Assembly: GCA_016462625.1 (NCBI GenBank)
Contig: JAEMSV010000107.1
Span: 1-12,359, forward strand
DNA: 12,359 nt
Source: Solirubrobacteraceae bacterium
GTDB taxonomy: Bacteria; Actinomycetota; Thermoleophilia; Solirubrobacterales; Solirubrobacteraceae
Direction of reading: 5' to 3'
The notes under the pieces were generated by a model that saw nothing but the letters and a program-made list of their open reading frames with translations, was not told the DNA's origin and made no database searches. How positions within the stretch are numbered: the first letter of the stretch is position 1; the number at the start of each line of letters is the position of its first letter. Shown here piece after piece: positions 5,901 to 11,100 of this stretch. Made by a program: the position numbers and the translations under genes.

Positions 5901-6743
5901 ATGAGCGAACTGGCCATCAAAGACGTGTCGGCGCAGACCGGCCTGGCGGCCGGGACGATCCGCATGTGGGAGCAGCGCCACGGCTTCCCGGTCCCGGAGC
6001 GGACCGCGTCCGGTTACCGCAAGTACTCGGCCGACGACGTCGAAGCGCTGCGCCGCGTCGTCGCCTACCGCCACCGCGGGCTCTCGGTCGCCGCGGCGAT
6101 CGAACGGGCGCGGGAGACCGGTCTCGCTTCCGACCGGCCTTCGATCTACGCCGCGGTCATGGCCGCGGAGGGCGCGATGCGCCCGCAGGTCCTGCGCAAG
6201 GCGACGCTGATCGCGCTCAGCCGCGCCATCGAGCACGAGGCGCTCGCACGCGCCGCCGCACCTGTCCTGTTCGGCGCCTTCCAGCGCGAGGCGTTCTACC
6301 GCGCGGTCGAGCCGCGCTACCGCCGGCTGGCGGAGATGGCCGACGCGTCCGCCGTGTTCGCCGACTTCCCCGTGCTTTCGCGTCCGCCCGGCCGGCCGGC
6401 CGAGGTGCCGATCGGCACCGGGGATGCGCTCGGCAACGAGTGGGCGGTCATCATCGACGCGCCGGGCTTCGCGGCGTGCCTGCTGGCCTGGGAGCAGCCC
6501 GGCCAGACCGCACCCGGTGATCCCGGCGACGCGGCCCGGCGGTTCGAGTGCGTCTGGACGATCGACCCGCGGGCGACGCGCCGGGCGGCGCTCGTCGCCG
6601 CCCAGCTCGCGGCCCGCGCGGACGCCGAGCTGGGGGAGGAGCTGCGCGCGGTGCTGCGCGACCGGCCGATGGCGGTGGAGGAGCCGGCACCGGCGCTGAC
6701 CGCGCTGACCAACCGCGCACTCGCCTACGTCGAGGCCGCGTAG
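5901..6743 (+). CDS. MerR-type regulator with DICT sensory domain
   Basis: A 280-residue protein with an N-terminal MerR winged helix at about 3-72 (IKDVSAQTGLAAGTIRMWEQ at 6-25, then RTASGYRKYSADDVEALRRV). A region at about 90-245 fits the DICT domain: residues 125-135 (GAFQREAFYRA), then RYRRLAEMADASAVFADFP (139-157), later strands, and a closing 'aA-x-xLa-x-RADAEL' helix. DICT is a predicted sensor domain found with diguanylate cyclases and MerR-like DNA-binding modules, and its signal is not established. I see no B12-binding DxHxxG motif, so this is not a CarH-type photoreceptor. The ATG at 5901 directly precedes the conserved HTH. The open frame continues upstream to 5493 only as antisense of the YbjT-like gene. 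It probably regulates itself and the divergent minus-strand cluster, and ends four bases from the convergent RlpA-like gene. Confidence 0.88.
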   Translation: MSELAIKDVSAQTGLAAGTIRMWEQRHGFPVPERTASGYRKYSADDVEALRRVVAYRHRGLSVAAAIERARETGLASDRPSIYAAVMAAEGAMRPQVLRKATLIALSRAIEHEALARAAAPVLFGAFQREAFYRAVEPRYRRLAEMADASAVFADFPVLSRPPGRPAEVPIGTGDALGNEWAVIIDAPGFAACLLAWEQPGQTAPGDPGDAARRFECVWTIDPRATRRAALVAAQLAARADAELGEELRAVLRDRPMAVEEPAPALTALTNRALAYVEAA

Positions 6744-6747
6744 GGCG

Positions 6748-7452
6748 CTAGGTGCGGGCGGCCTTGACGGCCGGCCGCGAGACGGTCAGCACGCCGACGG
6801 TCTCGAGGCCGTCGAAGCCGAGGTCGCGCGCCGTGGCCTGCGTCAGGTCGTAGTGCACGCCCGGCCGGAAGGGGCCGCGATCGATGACGGGTACGCGTGT
6901 CGTGCGCCCGCCGTAGGTCATCTCGACGATCGATCCGCACGGCAGGGTCCGGTGGGCGATGCCGCGCGTGCCCGTACGCAGCCGGCCGCCGCAGGCCGTC
7001 TTGCGGCCGAAGAATCCCGGGCCGTACCAGGTGGCCTTCACCGGCCGGTAGACCACGAGCTCGGGCGCAGCCGGTCCGGTGCTCGCCGTCTGGGCCTGGA
7101 TCGGCGCGGCCGCTTGGCCGTCGATGAGCGTGCGCAGCGCGTAGCGGCCGACCTCGGCGGCCCGCCAGGGCAGCGAGAACGTCCCGGCCGGATCCGCCGT
7201 CGTGTCGCCGAGCGACTGCCAGCCGCCCGCCGGCAGCAGGCGCTGGACGGTGACCTTCTTGTTGGCGGCGTCCGCGCGCACGCCGCGCAGGGTCGTCATG
7301 CGGCCGTTCAGCGCGGCAGGCTCCGCGGCGAGCGCGGGCTCGCCGAACCCGGCGCCACCGGCAGCGGGCACGGGCTCCTGCGCGCCCGCAGCGGCGGGGC
7401 AGGTCACGGAGACGGCGCACAGCGCCGCGAGGACGGTTCGCGAACGGGTCAC
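6748..7452 (-). CDS. Secreted RlpA-like double-psi beta-barrel protein under c-di-AMP riboswitch control
   Basis: A 234-residue exported protein. Residues 1-24 form a Sec signal peptide (MTRSR, a hydrophobic core, cleavage likely near AAAGA-Q). Residues about 45-115 look like an Ig-like beta-sandwich (RMTTLRGVRADAANKKVTVQ, TFSLPWRA, GRYALRTLIDG). Residues about 138-228 form a double-psi beta-barrel of the RlpA/expansin/Rpf-associated type: ATWYGPGFFG at 140-149, TACGGRL, IAHRTLPCGS, VIDRGPF at 189-195 with the key D191, and HYDLT at 200-204. C154 and C172 could form a disulfide. Related domains bind or cleave peptidoglycan. RlpA itself is a lytic transglycosylase, but activity here is not proven. 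The start is GTG at 7452, with no Shine-Dalgarno sequence. The 5' leader carries a ydaO-yuaA riboswitch, so expression should respond to c-di-AMP. Confidence 0.88.
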   Translation of the reverse strand: MTRSRTVLAALCAVSVTCPAAAGAQEPVPAAGGAGFGEPALAAEPAALNGRMTTLRGVRADAANKKVTVQRLLPAGGWQSLGDTTADPAGTFSLPWRAAEVGRYALRTLIDGQAAAPIQAQTASTGPAAPELVVYRPVKATWYGPGFFGRKTACGGRLRTGTRGIAHRTLPCGSIVEMTYGGRTTRVPVIDRGPFRPGVHYDLTQATARDLGFDGLETVGVLTVSRPAVKAART

Positions 7453-7475
7453 GGGTATCGGGTACGACGGTGGAC

Positions 7476-7625
7476 GGCCTACGGGGTGAGCTGACGGGCT
7501 CGCGCGTGTGCGCTACCGCGTCGCGGACCTGAGTCGTTGACGCCGATTCGCCCCGGCGGGTCGCACGCATGCGCCCCGCAGGTGGTTCCCCCGCTCACAG
7601 GACGCTGGCGCCCTGTGACTCGGCT
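7476..7625 (-). ncRNA. c-di-AMP riboswitch (ydaO-yuaA type)
   Basis: Minus strand, upstream of the RlpA-like gene. Conserved blocks appear in order: GCCGAGTC at 7624-7617, a TCACAGG/CCTGTGA hairpin, GGGGGAACCA at 7592-7583, GGGGCGAATC at 7554-7545, and CCCGTCAGCTCACC followed by CCGTAGGC near 7498-7477. These match my recollection of the ydaO-yuaA aptamer, whose 3' end typically reads CCGTCAGCTAACCTCGTAGGC. The 5' GCC and 3' GGC can close the first helix. This class senses cyclic di-AMP, usually turning expression off, and in actinobacteria it often precedes genes for Rpf, NlpC/P60 and other wall-remodelling proteins, as here. Only 23 bases separate the aptamer from the GTG, with no terminator-like U-run and no Shine-Dalgarno sequence, so the switching mechanism is unclear. 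Confidence 0.88.
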
Positions 7626-7635
7626 GACGGCGCGA

Positions 7636-7641
7636 ACCCTA
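7636..7641 (-). promoter_or_regulatory. -10 element (TAGGGT) of the riboswitch transcript
   Basis: TAGGGT on the minus strand. The expected start about seven bases downstream (near 7629) falls just ahead of the aptamer, giving a leader of about 177 nt. The -35 is poor (TTCCTC at 17 bp). The inverted repeat TCCTCG/CGAGGA at 7647-7663 fills the spacer. Confidence 0.55.
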
Positions 7642-7714
7642 GCGCGTCCTCGAGGGCCGAGGAAGCGTGATTACGTGAACTTGCGCACGTGCAGGAAGAA
7701 CGCGCGGTGCTTCG

Positions 7715-8281
7715 TCAGGGCTTCGGCAGGCGCGACGCGAGCGAGCTCGCAACCTGGCGCAGCAGGGTCACGCCGATGGACGCGAGCTCCTCGGCCGCCT
7801 GGACGCCTGTCGCCAGCAGATCGGGCGACCCGTTCGACGCGGCCTGAGGCGGTGTCGACGTCGCGTAGCCGGCCTCCGGGACCACCGGTGCGGTGGGCTT
7901 CGGTGCGGCCGTCTGGGGCGCTGCGGCCTTCGGGGCGGCCGCGGCCTTGGCCTTCGCCTTGGTCTTCGCGGCGGGCGCCGCCTTCGCCTTGGCCGCGGAT
8001 GTCGTCTTCGCCTTCGCGGTCGGCTTGGCCTTTGCCGCCGGGGCCTTTGCGGTCGTCTTGGCCTTCGCGGCCGGGGTCGCCTTGGCCTTCGGCTTCGCGG
8101 CGGGCTTGGCCTTCGCGGTCGCCTTCGGCTTGGCCGCGGTGGCGGGCTTCGGCTTGGCGGTGGGCCCCTGCGCGGCGGGCTGCTCGCCGCCCGGAGCGGC
8201 CGCGCGCTTGGCGCTGCGACGGGCCGGGCGGGTGCGGGGAAGGCTGCTCAGGACATCGCGCTCGTTCGACTTATCGGCCAT
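7715..8281 (-). CDS. Lys/Ala-rich histone-H1-like protein with conserved ends
   Basis: A 188-residue, highly basic protein. The N-terminus (MADKSNERDVLSSLPRTRPA, then RRSAKR) looks ordered and conserved. Residues about 41-127 are a low-complexity run of AKAK, AKPKA and PAAKAK units like histone H1 or bacterial H1-like tails. The C-terminus at 152-188 is an amphipathic helix (PDLLATGVQAAEELASIGVT, then LLRQVASSLASRLPKP). I recall similar architecture in Thermoleophilia proteins but know no established function. DNA binding and nucleoid compaction, or binding to an acidic polymer such as polyphosphate, are the natural guesses. A phasin-like role for the C-terminal helix is an alternative. The start at 8281 is chosen because residues upstream in the open frame look random and fall within the divergent promoter region. 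It lies back to back with sigA. Confidence 0.8.
   Translation of the reverse strand: MADKSNERDVLSSLPRTRPARRSAKRAAAPGGEQPAAQGPTAKPKPATAAKPKATAKAKPAAKPKAKATPAAKAKTTAKAPAAKAKPTAKAKTTSAAKAKAAPAAKTKAKAKAAAAPKAAAPQTAAPKPTAPVVPEAGYATSTPPQAASNGSPDLLATGVQAAEELASIGVTLLRQVASSLASRLPKP
7900..8165 (-). repeat. Degenerate GCG/AAG/GCC codon repeats encoding the Lys/Ala tail
   Basis: Near-tandem copies of a CTTGGCCTTCGC-type unit (plus strand) with variable 6-24 base periods. They arise from repeated Ala-Lys and Pro-Lys codons. Copy number is likely to vary between strains by slippage. Confidence 0.6.
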
Positions 8282-8380
8282 ATCTGCATCATCGCAGTTT
8301 GAGCTTTTGTCGGTTTTCGCCGAAACCTGTGACAGATAGCTTCGTTCTCCGTACATGTCGGATCAGCCGTCTTGCGAGCG

Positions 8381-8410
8381 TTGACGGCCCTGAAACGCGC
8401 GCCCTAGGAT
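8381..8410 (+). promoter_or_regulatory. Sigma-70-type promoter of sigA (TTGACG-18-TAGGAT)
   Basis: TTGACG at 8381-8386 and TAGGAT at 8405-8410 with an 18 bp spacer. This is the best -35/-10 pair in the window and predicts a 5' leader of about 78 nt. A second -10-like TAGACT at 8450-8455, without a good -35, could give a shorter transcript. Confidence 0.6.
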
Positions 8411-8430
8411 GGGTTCGCGAGCCGACCCAT
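8409..8430. promoter_or_regulatory. Dyad ATGGGT / ACCCAT across the sigA transcription start
   Basis: ATGGGT at 8409-8414 and ACCCAT at 8425-8430 surround the predicted start, with partial inner complementarity (TCG/CGA). The position suits a repressor operator. The protein is unknown and the repeat may be chance. Confidence 0.25.
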
Positions 8431-8494
8431 GAGCGCCCGCAAACCGTCCTAGACTCCTCTGAGACCCCGGGCACGAGCGAAAGACCATCACTTC

Positions 8495-9598
8495 ATGTCA
8501 GTAGTCGAACTCCAGGAACTCGAAGAGGTCAAGCAGCTCCTCGCCAAGGGGCAGATCACCGGCGTGTTGACGTTCGCCGAGATCGCCAAGGCCGTGGCTG
8601 AGGTGGACCTCGACGAGGCGGATCTCGAAGAGCTCCACACCTTCCTGGAGGGTTCGGAGATCGAGCTGGTCGAGGAGATCGACCCGTCGGCCGTCGCGGC
8701 CAACGCGGTCGACCGCGCGCCCGACAAGCGGCGTCAGCGCAAGGCCAAGACGGCCATCGACCTGAAGCCCGACATGACGACGGACAGCCTGCAGCTGTTC
8801 CTCAAGGACATCGGCAAGGTCCGCCTGCTCACCGCGCAGGAGGAGGTCGACCTCGCCAAGCGCATCGAGCGCGGCGACCTCGACGCGAAGCAGAAGATGG
8901 TCGAGTCCAACCTGCGGCTCGTCGTCTCGATCGCGAAGAACTACCGCAACCAGGGTCTTCCGTTCCTGGACCTCATCCAGGAGGGCACGCTCGGCCTCGT
9001 GCGCGCGGCCGAGAAGTTCGACTACCGCAAGGGCTTCAAGTTCTCCACGTACGCGACGTGGTGGATCCGCCAGGCCATCGCGCGTGCGCTCGCCGACAAG
9101 GCGCGCACGATCCGCATCCCGGTCCACGTCGTCGAGAAGCTGAACAAGATCGGCCGCGCCGAGCGCAAGCTCGTCACCGAGCTGGGCCGCGAGCCCACGG
9201 CCGACGAGATCGCCGAGGTCACCGGCATCGACCCTGAAGAGGTCGACTCGATCAAGCGCTCCGCGCAGGCTCCGGTCTCGCTGGAGAAGCCGGTCGGTGA
9301 CGAGGAGGAGTCGGAGTTCGGCCAGTTCATCGCCGACGAGCGCGCCGAGTCGCCGTACGAGCGTGCCGCGGAGATCCTCACGAAGGAAGCTCTTCGCGAG
9401 GCGCTGGAGAACCTCTCCTACCGCGAGCGTCGCGTGCTGGAGCTGCGCTACGGCCTCGGCGGCGAGCACCCGCGCACCCTCGACGAGGTGGGCCGCACGT
9501 TCAACGTGACGCGCGAGCGCATCCGCCAGATCGAGAACCAGTCGCTGAAGAAGCTGCAGAGCCTCGCCGAGGCGCAGAAGCTTCGCGATGTCGCCTAG
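8495..9598 (+). CDS. sigA: Primary RNA polymerase sigma factor (RpoD/SigA)
   Basis: A 367-residue group 1 sigma factor that directs RNA polymerase to housekeeping promoters. Domains in order: a region 1.1-like acidic N-terminus (about 1-62), region 1.2 starting [20 protein letters not shown] (98-117), region 2 (134-204) with [20 protein letters not shown], then [13 protein letters not shown], region 3 (about 212-285), and region 4 (about 300-353) with [11 protein letters not shown] and the helix-turn-helix [20 protein letters not shown]. The N-terminus is short and there is no non-conserved insert, as in compact actinobacterial SigA. The ATG at 8495 lacks a clear Shine-Dalgarno sequence. It ends three bases from the convergent VOC gene, within a TAG-centred palindrome. 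A second sigma gene elsewhere cannot be excluded, but the full-length region 1.1-4 layout supports the primary factor. Confidence 0.93.
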   Translation: MSVVELQELEEVKQLLAKGQITGVLTFAEIAKAVAEVDLDEADLEELHTFLEGSEIELVEEIDPSAVAANAVDRAPDKRRQRKAKTAIDLKPDMTTDSLQLFLKDIGKVRLLTAQEEVDLAKRIERGDLDAKQKMVESNLRLVVSIAKNYRNQGLPFLDLIQEGTLGLVRAAEKFDYRKGFKFSTYATWWIRQAIARALADKARTIRIPVHVVEKLNKIGRAERKLVTELGREPTADEIAEVTGIDPEEVDSIKRSAQAPVSLEKPVGDEEESEFGQFIADERAESPYERAAEILTKEALREALENLSYRERRVLELRYGLGGEHPRTLDEVGRTFNVTRERIRQIENQSLKKLQSLAEAQKLRDVA

Positions 9599-9607
9599 GT
9601 CCTAGGC
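9593..9607. repeat. Palindrome joining the stop codons of sigA and the VOC gene
   Basis: GCCTAGG, T, CCTAGGC: two 7-base arms around one base. Each arm carries the TAG stop of one convergent gene (9596-9598 and, on the minus strand, 9604-9602). It is too compact to form a normal terminator hairpin. Confidence 0.6.
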
Positions 9608-9979
9608 CGGCTCGAACAGCTCAACCACGTTGCCGCTCGGGTCCTCGACGAGGACCTGGCGGCCGCCGCGACCGGTAACCATCTCGTTGCGGAAGCTCGC
9701 GCCGGCGCTGCGCAGCTCGTCGACGCGCCGGGGAAGCTCCTCGACTTCGAGCTGGATGCGGTTCCAGCCGCCGGGCTCGGGCCTCCGCCCGTCCGGCGTC
9801 GCCTGTGCGGCCCCGCCGGGGCCATCCGGCGCGCTCAGCAGCAGGCGCAGGTCGCCGTGGGCGAGGCTCGCGAATCCCGGCGCGGGGCGCCGCTGGACCT
9901 CGAAGCCGAGCATGGACTCGTAGAAGGCGACGGCCTCGTCGACGTCGTCGACGATGTACCGGACGCTGACCGTGGGCAT
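9602..9979 (-). CDS. VOC-superfamily (glyoxalase/bleomycin-resistance-like) protein
   Basis: A 125-residue single VOC module: SVRYIVDDVDEAVAFYESML at 5-24 followed by GFEV is the usual first beta-alpha unit, and QVLVEDPSGNVVELFEP at 108-124 is the usual ending. The fold covers glyoxalase I, dioxygenases and antibiotic-binding proteins. The common metal ligands are mostly missing (R7 and Q76 where His is frequent), and only E120 remains, so metal-dependent lyase activity is doubtful and a binding or resistance role is as likely. It has a strong AGGAGG Shine-Dalgarno sequence at 9985-9990 (minus), unlike several neighbours. It is divergent from a MarR gene, with a perfect operator-like palindrome between them, so it is probably MarR-controlled. 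Confidence 0.88.
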   Translation of the reverse strand: MPTVSVRYIVDDVDEAVAFYESMLGFEVQRRPAPGFASLAHGDLRLLLSAPDGPGGAAQATPDGRRPEPGGWNRIQLEVEELPRRVDELRSAGASFRNEMVTGRGGRQVLVEDPSGNVVELFEPA

Positions 9980-9984
9980 GGTGG

Positions 9985-9990
9985 CCTCCT
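9985..9990 (-). promoter_or_regulatory. Ribosome binding site of the VOC gene
   Basis: AGGAGG on the minus strand, five bases before the ATG at 9979. It marks this gene as having a leadered transcript. Confidence 0.6.
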
Positions 9991-9998
9991 CGGGCGGA

Positions 9999-10021
9999 GA
10001 TCGTCAGGAGTGCTGACGATC
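9999..10021. promoter_or_regulatory. Palindromic operator between the VOC and MarR genes
   Basis: GATCGTCAG at 9999-10007 and CTGACGATC at 10013-10021: perfect 9-base arms around GAGTG. This length and symmetry suit a dimeric winged-helix regulator such as the adjacent MarR protein. It overlaps the -35 region of the MarR promoter and lies 9 bp upstream of the VOC Shine-Dalgarno sequence, so one site could repress both genes. Confidence 0.7.
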
Positions 10022-10032
10022 AGCGTAGCGGA

Positions 10033-10038
10033 TAAAGT
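10033..10038 (+). promoter_or_regulatory. -10 element (TAAAGT) of the marR gene
   Basis: TAAAGT six bases before the ATG at 10045, without a Shine-Dalgarno sequence. The transcript is probably leaderless. The palindrome at 9999-10021 covers the expected -35. Confidence 0.5.
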
Positions 10039-10044
10039 GAGGGC

Positions 10045-10449
10045 ATGGCGAATCTCGGATACCTGCTCGGCCGCGCGCACCTCGAGCACCGCGCGATCGC
10101 CGAGGAGCGCCTGGCGCCGTTCGCGCTGCGCGGCAAGGAGTTCGGCGCACTGCGGATCGTCGCCGAGGACGGGCCCATGTCCCAGCAGCGCCTGGGCGAA
10201 CGCATGGGGGTCGACCGGACGACGATGGTGGCCGTCGTCGACGCGCTGCAGCGCGAGGGCTACGTCGAGCGCGAGCGCGACCCGGCCGACCGGCGCGCGT
10301 ATGCGCTCCGTGTGACGCCACGCGGCCGCCGGGTGCTCCCCCGGGCGACCGCTGCGGCGGAGGACGCGGAGGAGGCGTTCCTCCTGCGCCTACCGCCCGC
10401 GGAGCGCGATCAGCTGCGCCGGCTTCTCGCTGCGCTGATGTCGACCTGA
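10045..10449 (+). CDS. MarR-family transcriptional regulator
   Basis: A 134-residue protein of usual MarR length. The N-terminal helix (LGYLLGRAHLEHRAIAEERL, 4-23) and the C-terminal helices (from about 104) form the dimer interface. The winged helix includes MSQQRLGERMGVDRTTMVAV (45-64), the recognition helix VVDALQREGYVERE, and the wing DPADRRAYALRVTPRG (79-94) with the conserved D-x-R. Such proteins usually repress their own gene and a neighbour, and release DNA on binding a small phenolic or oxidising ligand. There is no cysteine, so a thiol switch of the OhrR type is excluded. The divergent VOC gene and the shared palindrome identify the likely target. The start codon follows the -10 element by six bases. 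Confidence 0.93.
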   Translation: MANLGYLLGRAHLEHRAIAEERLAPFALRGKEFGALRIVAEDGPMSQQRLGERMGVDRTTMVAVVDALQREGYVERERDPADRRAYALRVTPRGRRVLPRATAAAEDAEEAFLLRLPPAERDQLRRLLAALMST

Positions 10450-10480
10450 GTCGGGCCGGCGTCCGTCTTTCGGGGCGTGG

Positions 10481-10512
10481 TAGCTTGCCGCCACCCTGAT
10501 TGCGCAAAGGAG
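10481..10512 (+). promoter_or_regulatory. -10 element (TAGCTT) and Shine-Dalgarno (AAAGGAG) of the secreted protein gene
   Basis: TAGCTT at 10481-10486 and AAAGGAG at 10506-10512, five bases before the GTG at 10518. They predict a leader of about 25 nt. The position of the Shine-Dalgarno sequence decides for GTG 10518 over the in-frame TTG at 10500. Confidence 0.5.
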
Positions 10513-10517
10513 ACTTC

Positions 10518-11066
10518 GTGGCTCGCTGCCGTCGTCTGCTGGTCCTCGCTCTCGTCGTCTCCGCTGCGGTGCCGTCGGCCGCATCGGCTGCGATCGACCT
10601 CACGCCCCCGTTCGTCAGCGGCGTGAGTGCGACGAGCCTCTGCTACACGCGGTCCGAGGCGTACCCGAGCGGCTTCCTCGGTCCGTTCCTGAACGTCAGT
10701 GTGAGCGAACCCGCGACGATCAGGATCCACGCCCTTCCGGTTCCCGGCCGCCGTGGCGGGCTGGCGTTTTGGACGAGCGGCGGCTCCAGTGAGGAGGATC
10801 CGGTGGTCTTCTCGCGCGCGGTCCGCGTGAGCGTGCCGCGCGGTCGCAGTCAGCTGCAGATGGGGTTCCCGTTCTCGTGGACGCAGACCCCGCCCGGAGC
10901 TGTCCGGATCGCTCCGCTCGTGGGCTCCGGGTACGCGGTGTTTCTCGTTGAGGCCCGCGACCGTCGTGGAAACGTCGGCCTCCCGGCGTTCTCGAATGTC
11001 ATGAAGCTAGGGCAGGGCGAAGCGTTCGGCTCCGGGGGCACCTGGCCCTGCGTCGGCGCCTACTAG
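10518..11066 (+). CDS. Small secreted Ig-like beta-sandwich protein
   Basis: A 182-residue protein with a clear signal peptide (MARCRR, hydrophobic 7-17, cleavage near ASAA at 22-25). The mature part opens IDLTPPFVSGVSATSLCYTR at 26-45, continues with VSVSEPATIRIHA at 60-72 and closes with VEARDRRGNVGLPAFSNVM at 144-162. The TPP / SEPA / D-x-x-GN spacing is the pattern of single Ig-like or fibronectin-like repeats common in secreted proteins of Solirubrobacterales. C42 and C178 may form a disulfide tying the ends together. I cannot assign a function. It may be an envelope or extracellular adhesion or structural protein. Between it and the MarR gene is a 68 bp gap holding its own promoter, so co-transcription is not needed. 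Confidence 0.78.
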   Translation: MARCRRLLVLALVVSAAVPSAASAAIDLTPPFVSGVSATSLCYTRSEAYPSGFLGPFLNVSVSEPATIRIHALPVPGRRGGLAFWTSGGSSEEDPVVFSRAVRVSVPRGRSQLQMGFPFSWTQTPPGAVRIAPLVGSGYAVFLVEARDRRGNVGLPAFSNVMKLGQGEAFGSGGTWPCVGAY

Positions 11067-11086
11067 GGCGCCCAGCCTCCACCGCG

Positions 11087-11092
11087 TAGCCT
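11087..11092 (+). promoter_or_regulatory. -10 element (TAGCCT) of the metallopeptidase gene
   Basis: TAGCCT eight bases before the ATG at 11101, with no Shine-Dalgarno sequence. It places transcription start at or just before that ATG, so the in-frame GTG at 11095 is unlikely to be used. Confidence 0.45.
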
Positions 11093-11100
11093 GGGTGTCA

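Noticed and set aside
5783..5965. N-terminal extension of the YbjT-like protein
   Set aside because: The Rossmann motif starts at MTVLVFGATG. The extension crosses the regulatory spacer and the start of the divergent regulator.
4890..6236. 448-residue minus-strand open frame spanning the YbjT/MerR spacer
   Set aside because: Arg-rich shadow in another frame of the YbjT-like gene. It crosses two genes and their promoters.
5901..6743. MerR protein as a B12 photoreceptor (CarH/LitR)
   Set aside because: No DxHxxG cobalamin-binding motif. The C-terminal part fits DICT instead.
7647..7663. TCCTCG/CGAGGA hairpin as a terminator of the Lys/Ala-rich gene
   Set aside because: Six-base stem, no U-run, and it lies in the -35/-10 spacer of the riboswitch promoter. 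An operator role is possible but unsupported.
7673..7690. ACGTG/CACGT stem downstream of the Lys/Ala-rich gene
   Set aside because: Only five base pairs with an eight-base loop and no U tract, too weak to call a terminator.
7900..8165. Repeat block as a possible CRISPR array
   Set aside because: Units are short, degenerate and in phase with Ala/Lys codons. There are no constant repeats with unique spacers.
8282..8356. Longer start for the Lys/Ala-rich protein
   Set aside because: The extra 25 residues look random and occupy the divergent promoter region. The conserved-looking protein starts MADKSNERD.
8498..9469. Long minus-strand open frame of 323 residues opposite sigA
   Set aside because: Leu/Val/Arg/Asp-rich antisense of a strongly conserved gene, with no recognisable domain.
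10500..10517. TTG start for the secreted protein
   Set aside because: It would place the Shine-Dalgarno sequence inside the gene. GTG at 10518 follows AAAGGAG at five bases and gives a normal signal peptide.
11095..11100. GTG start two codons before the metallopeptidase ATG
   Set aside because: It lies only two bases after the -10 element, upstream of the expected transcription start.
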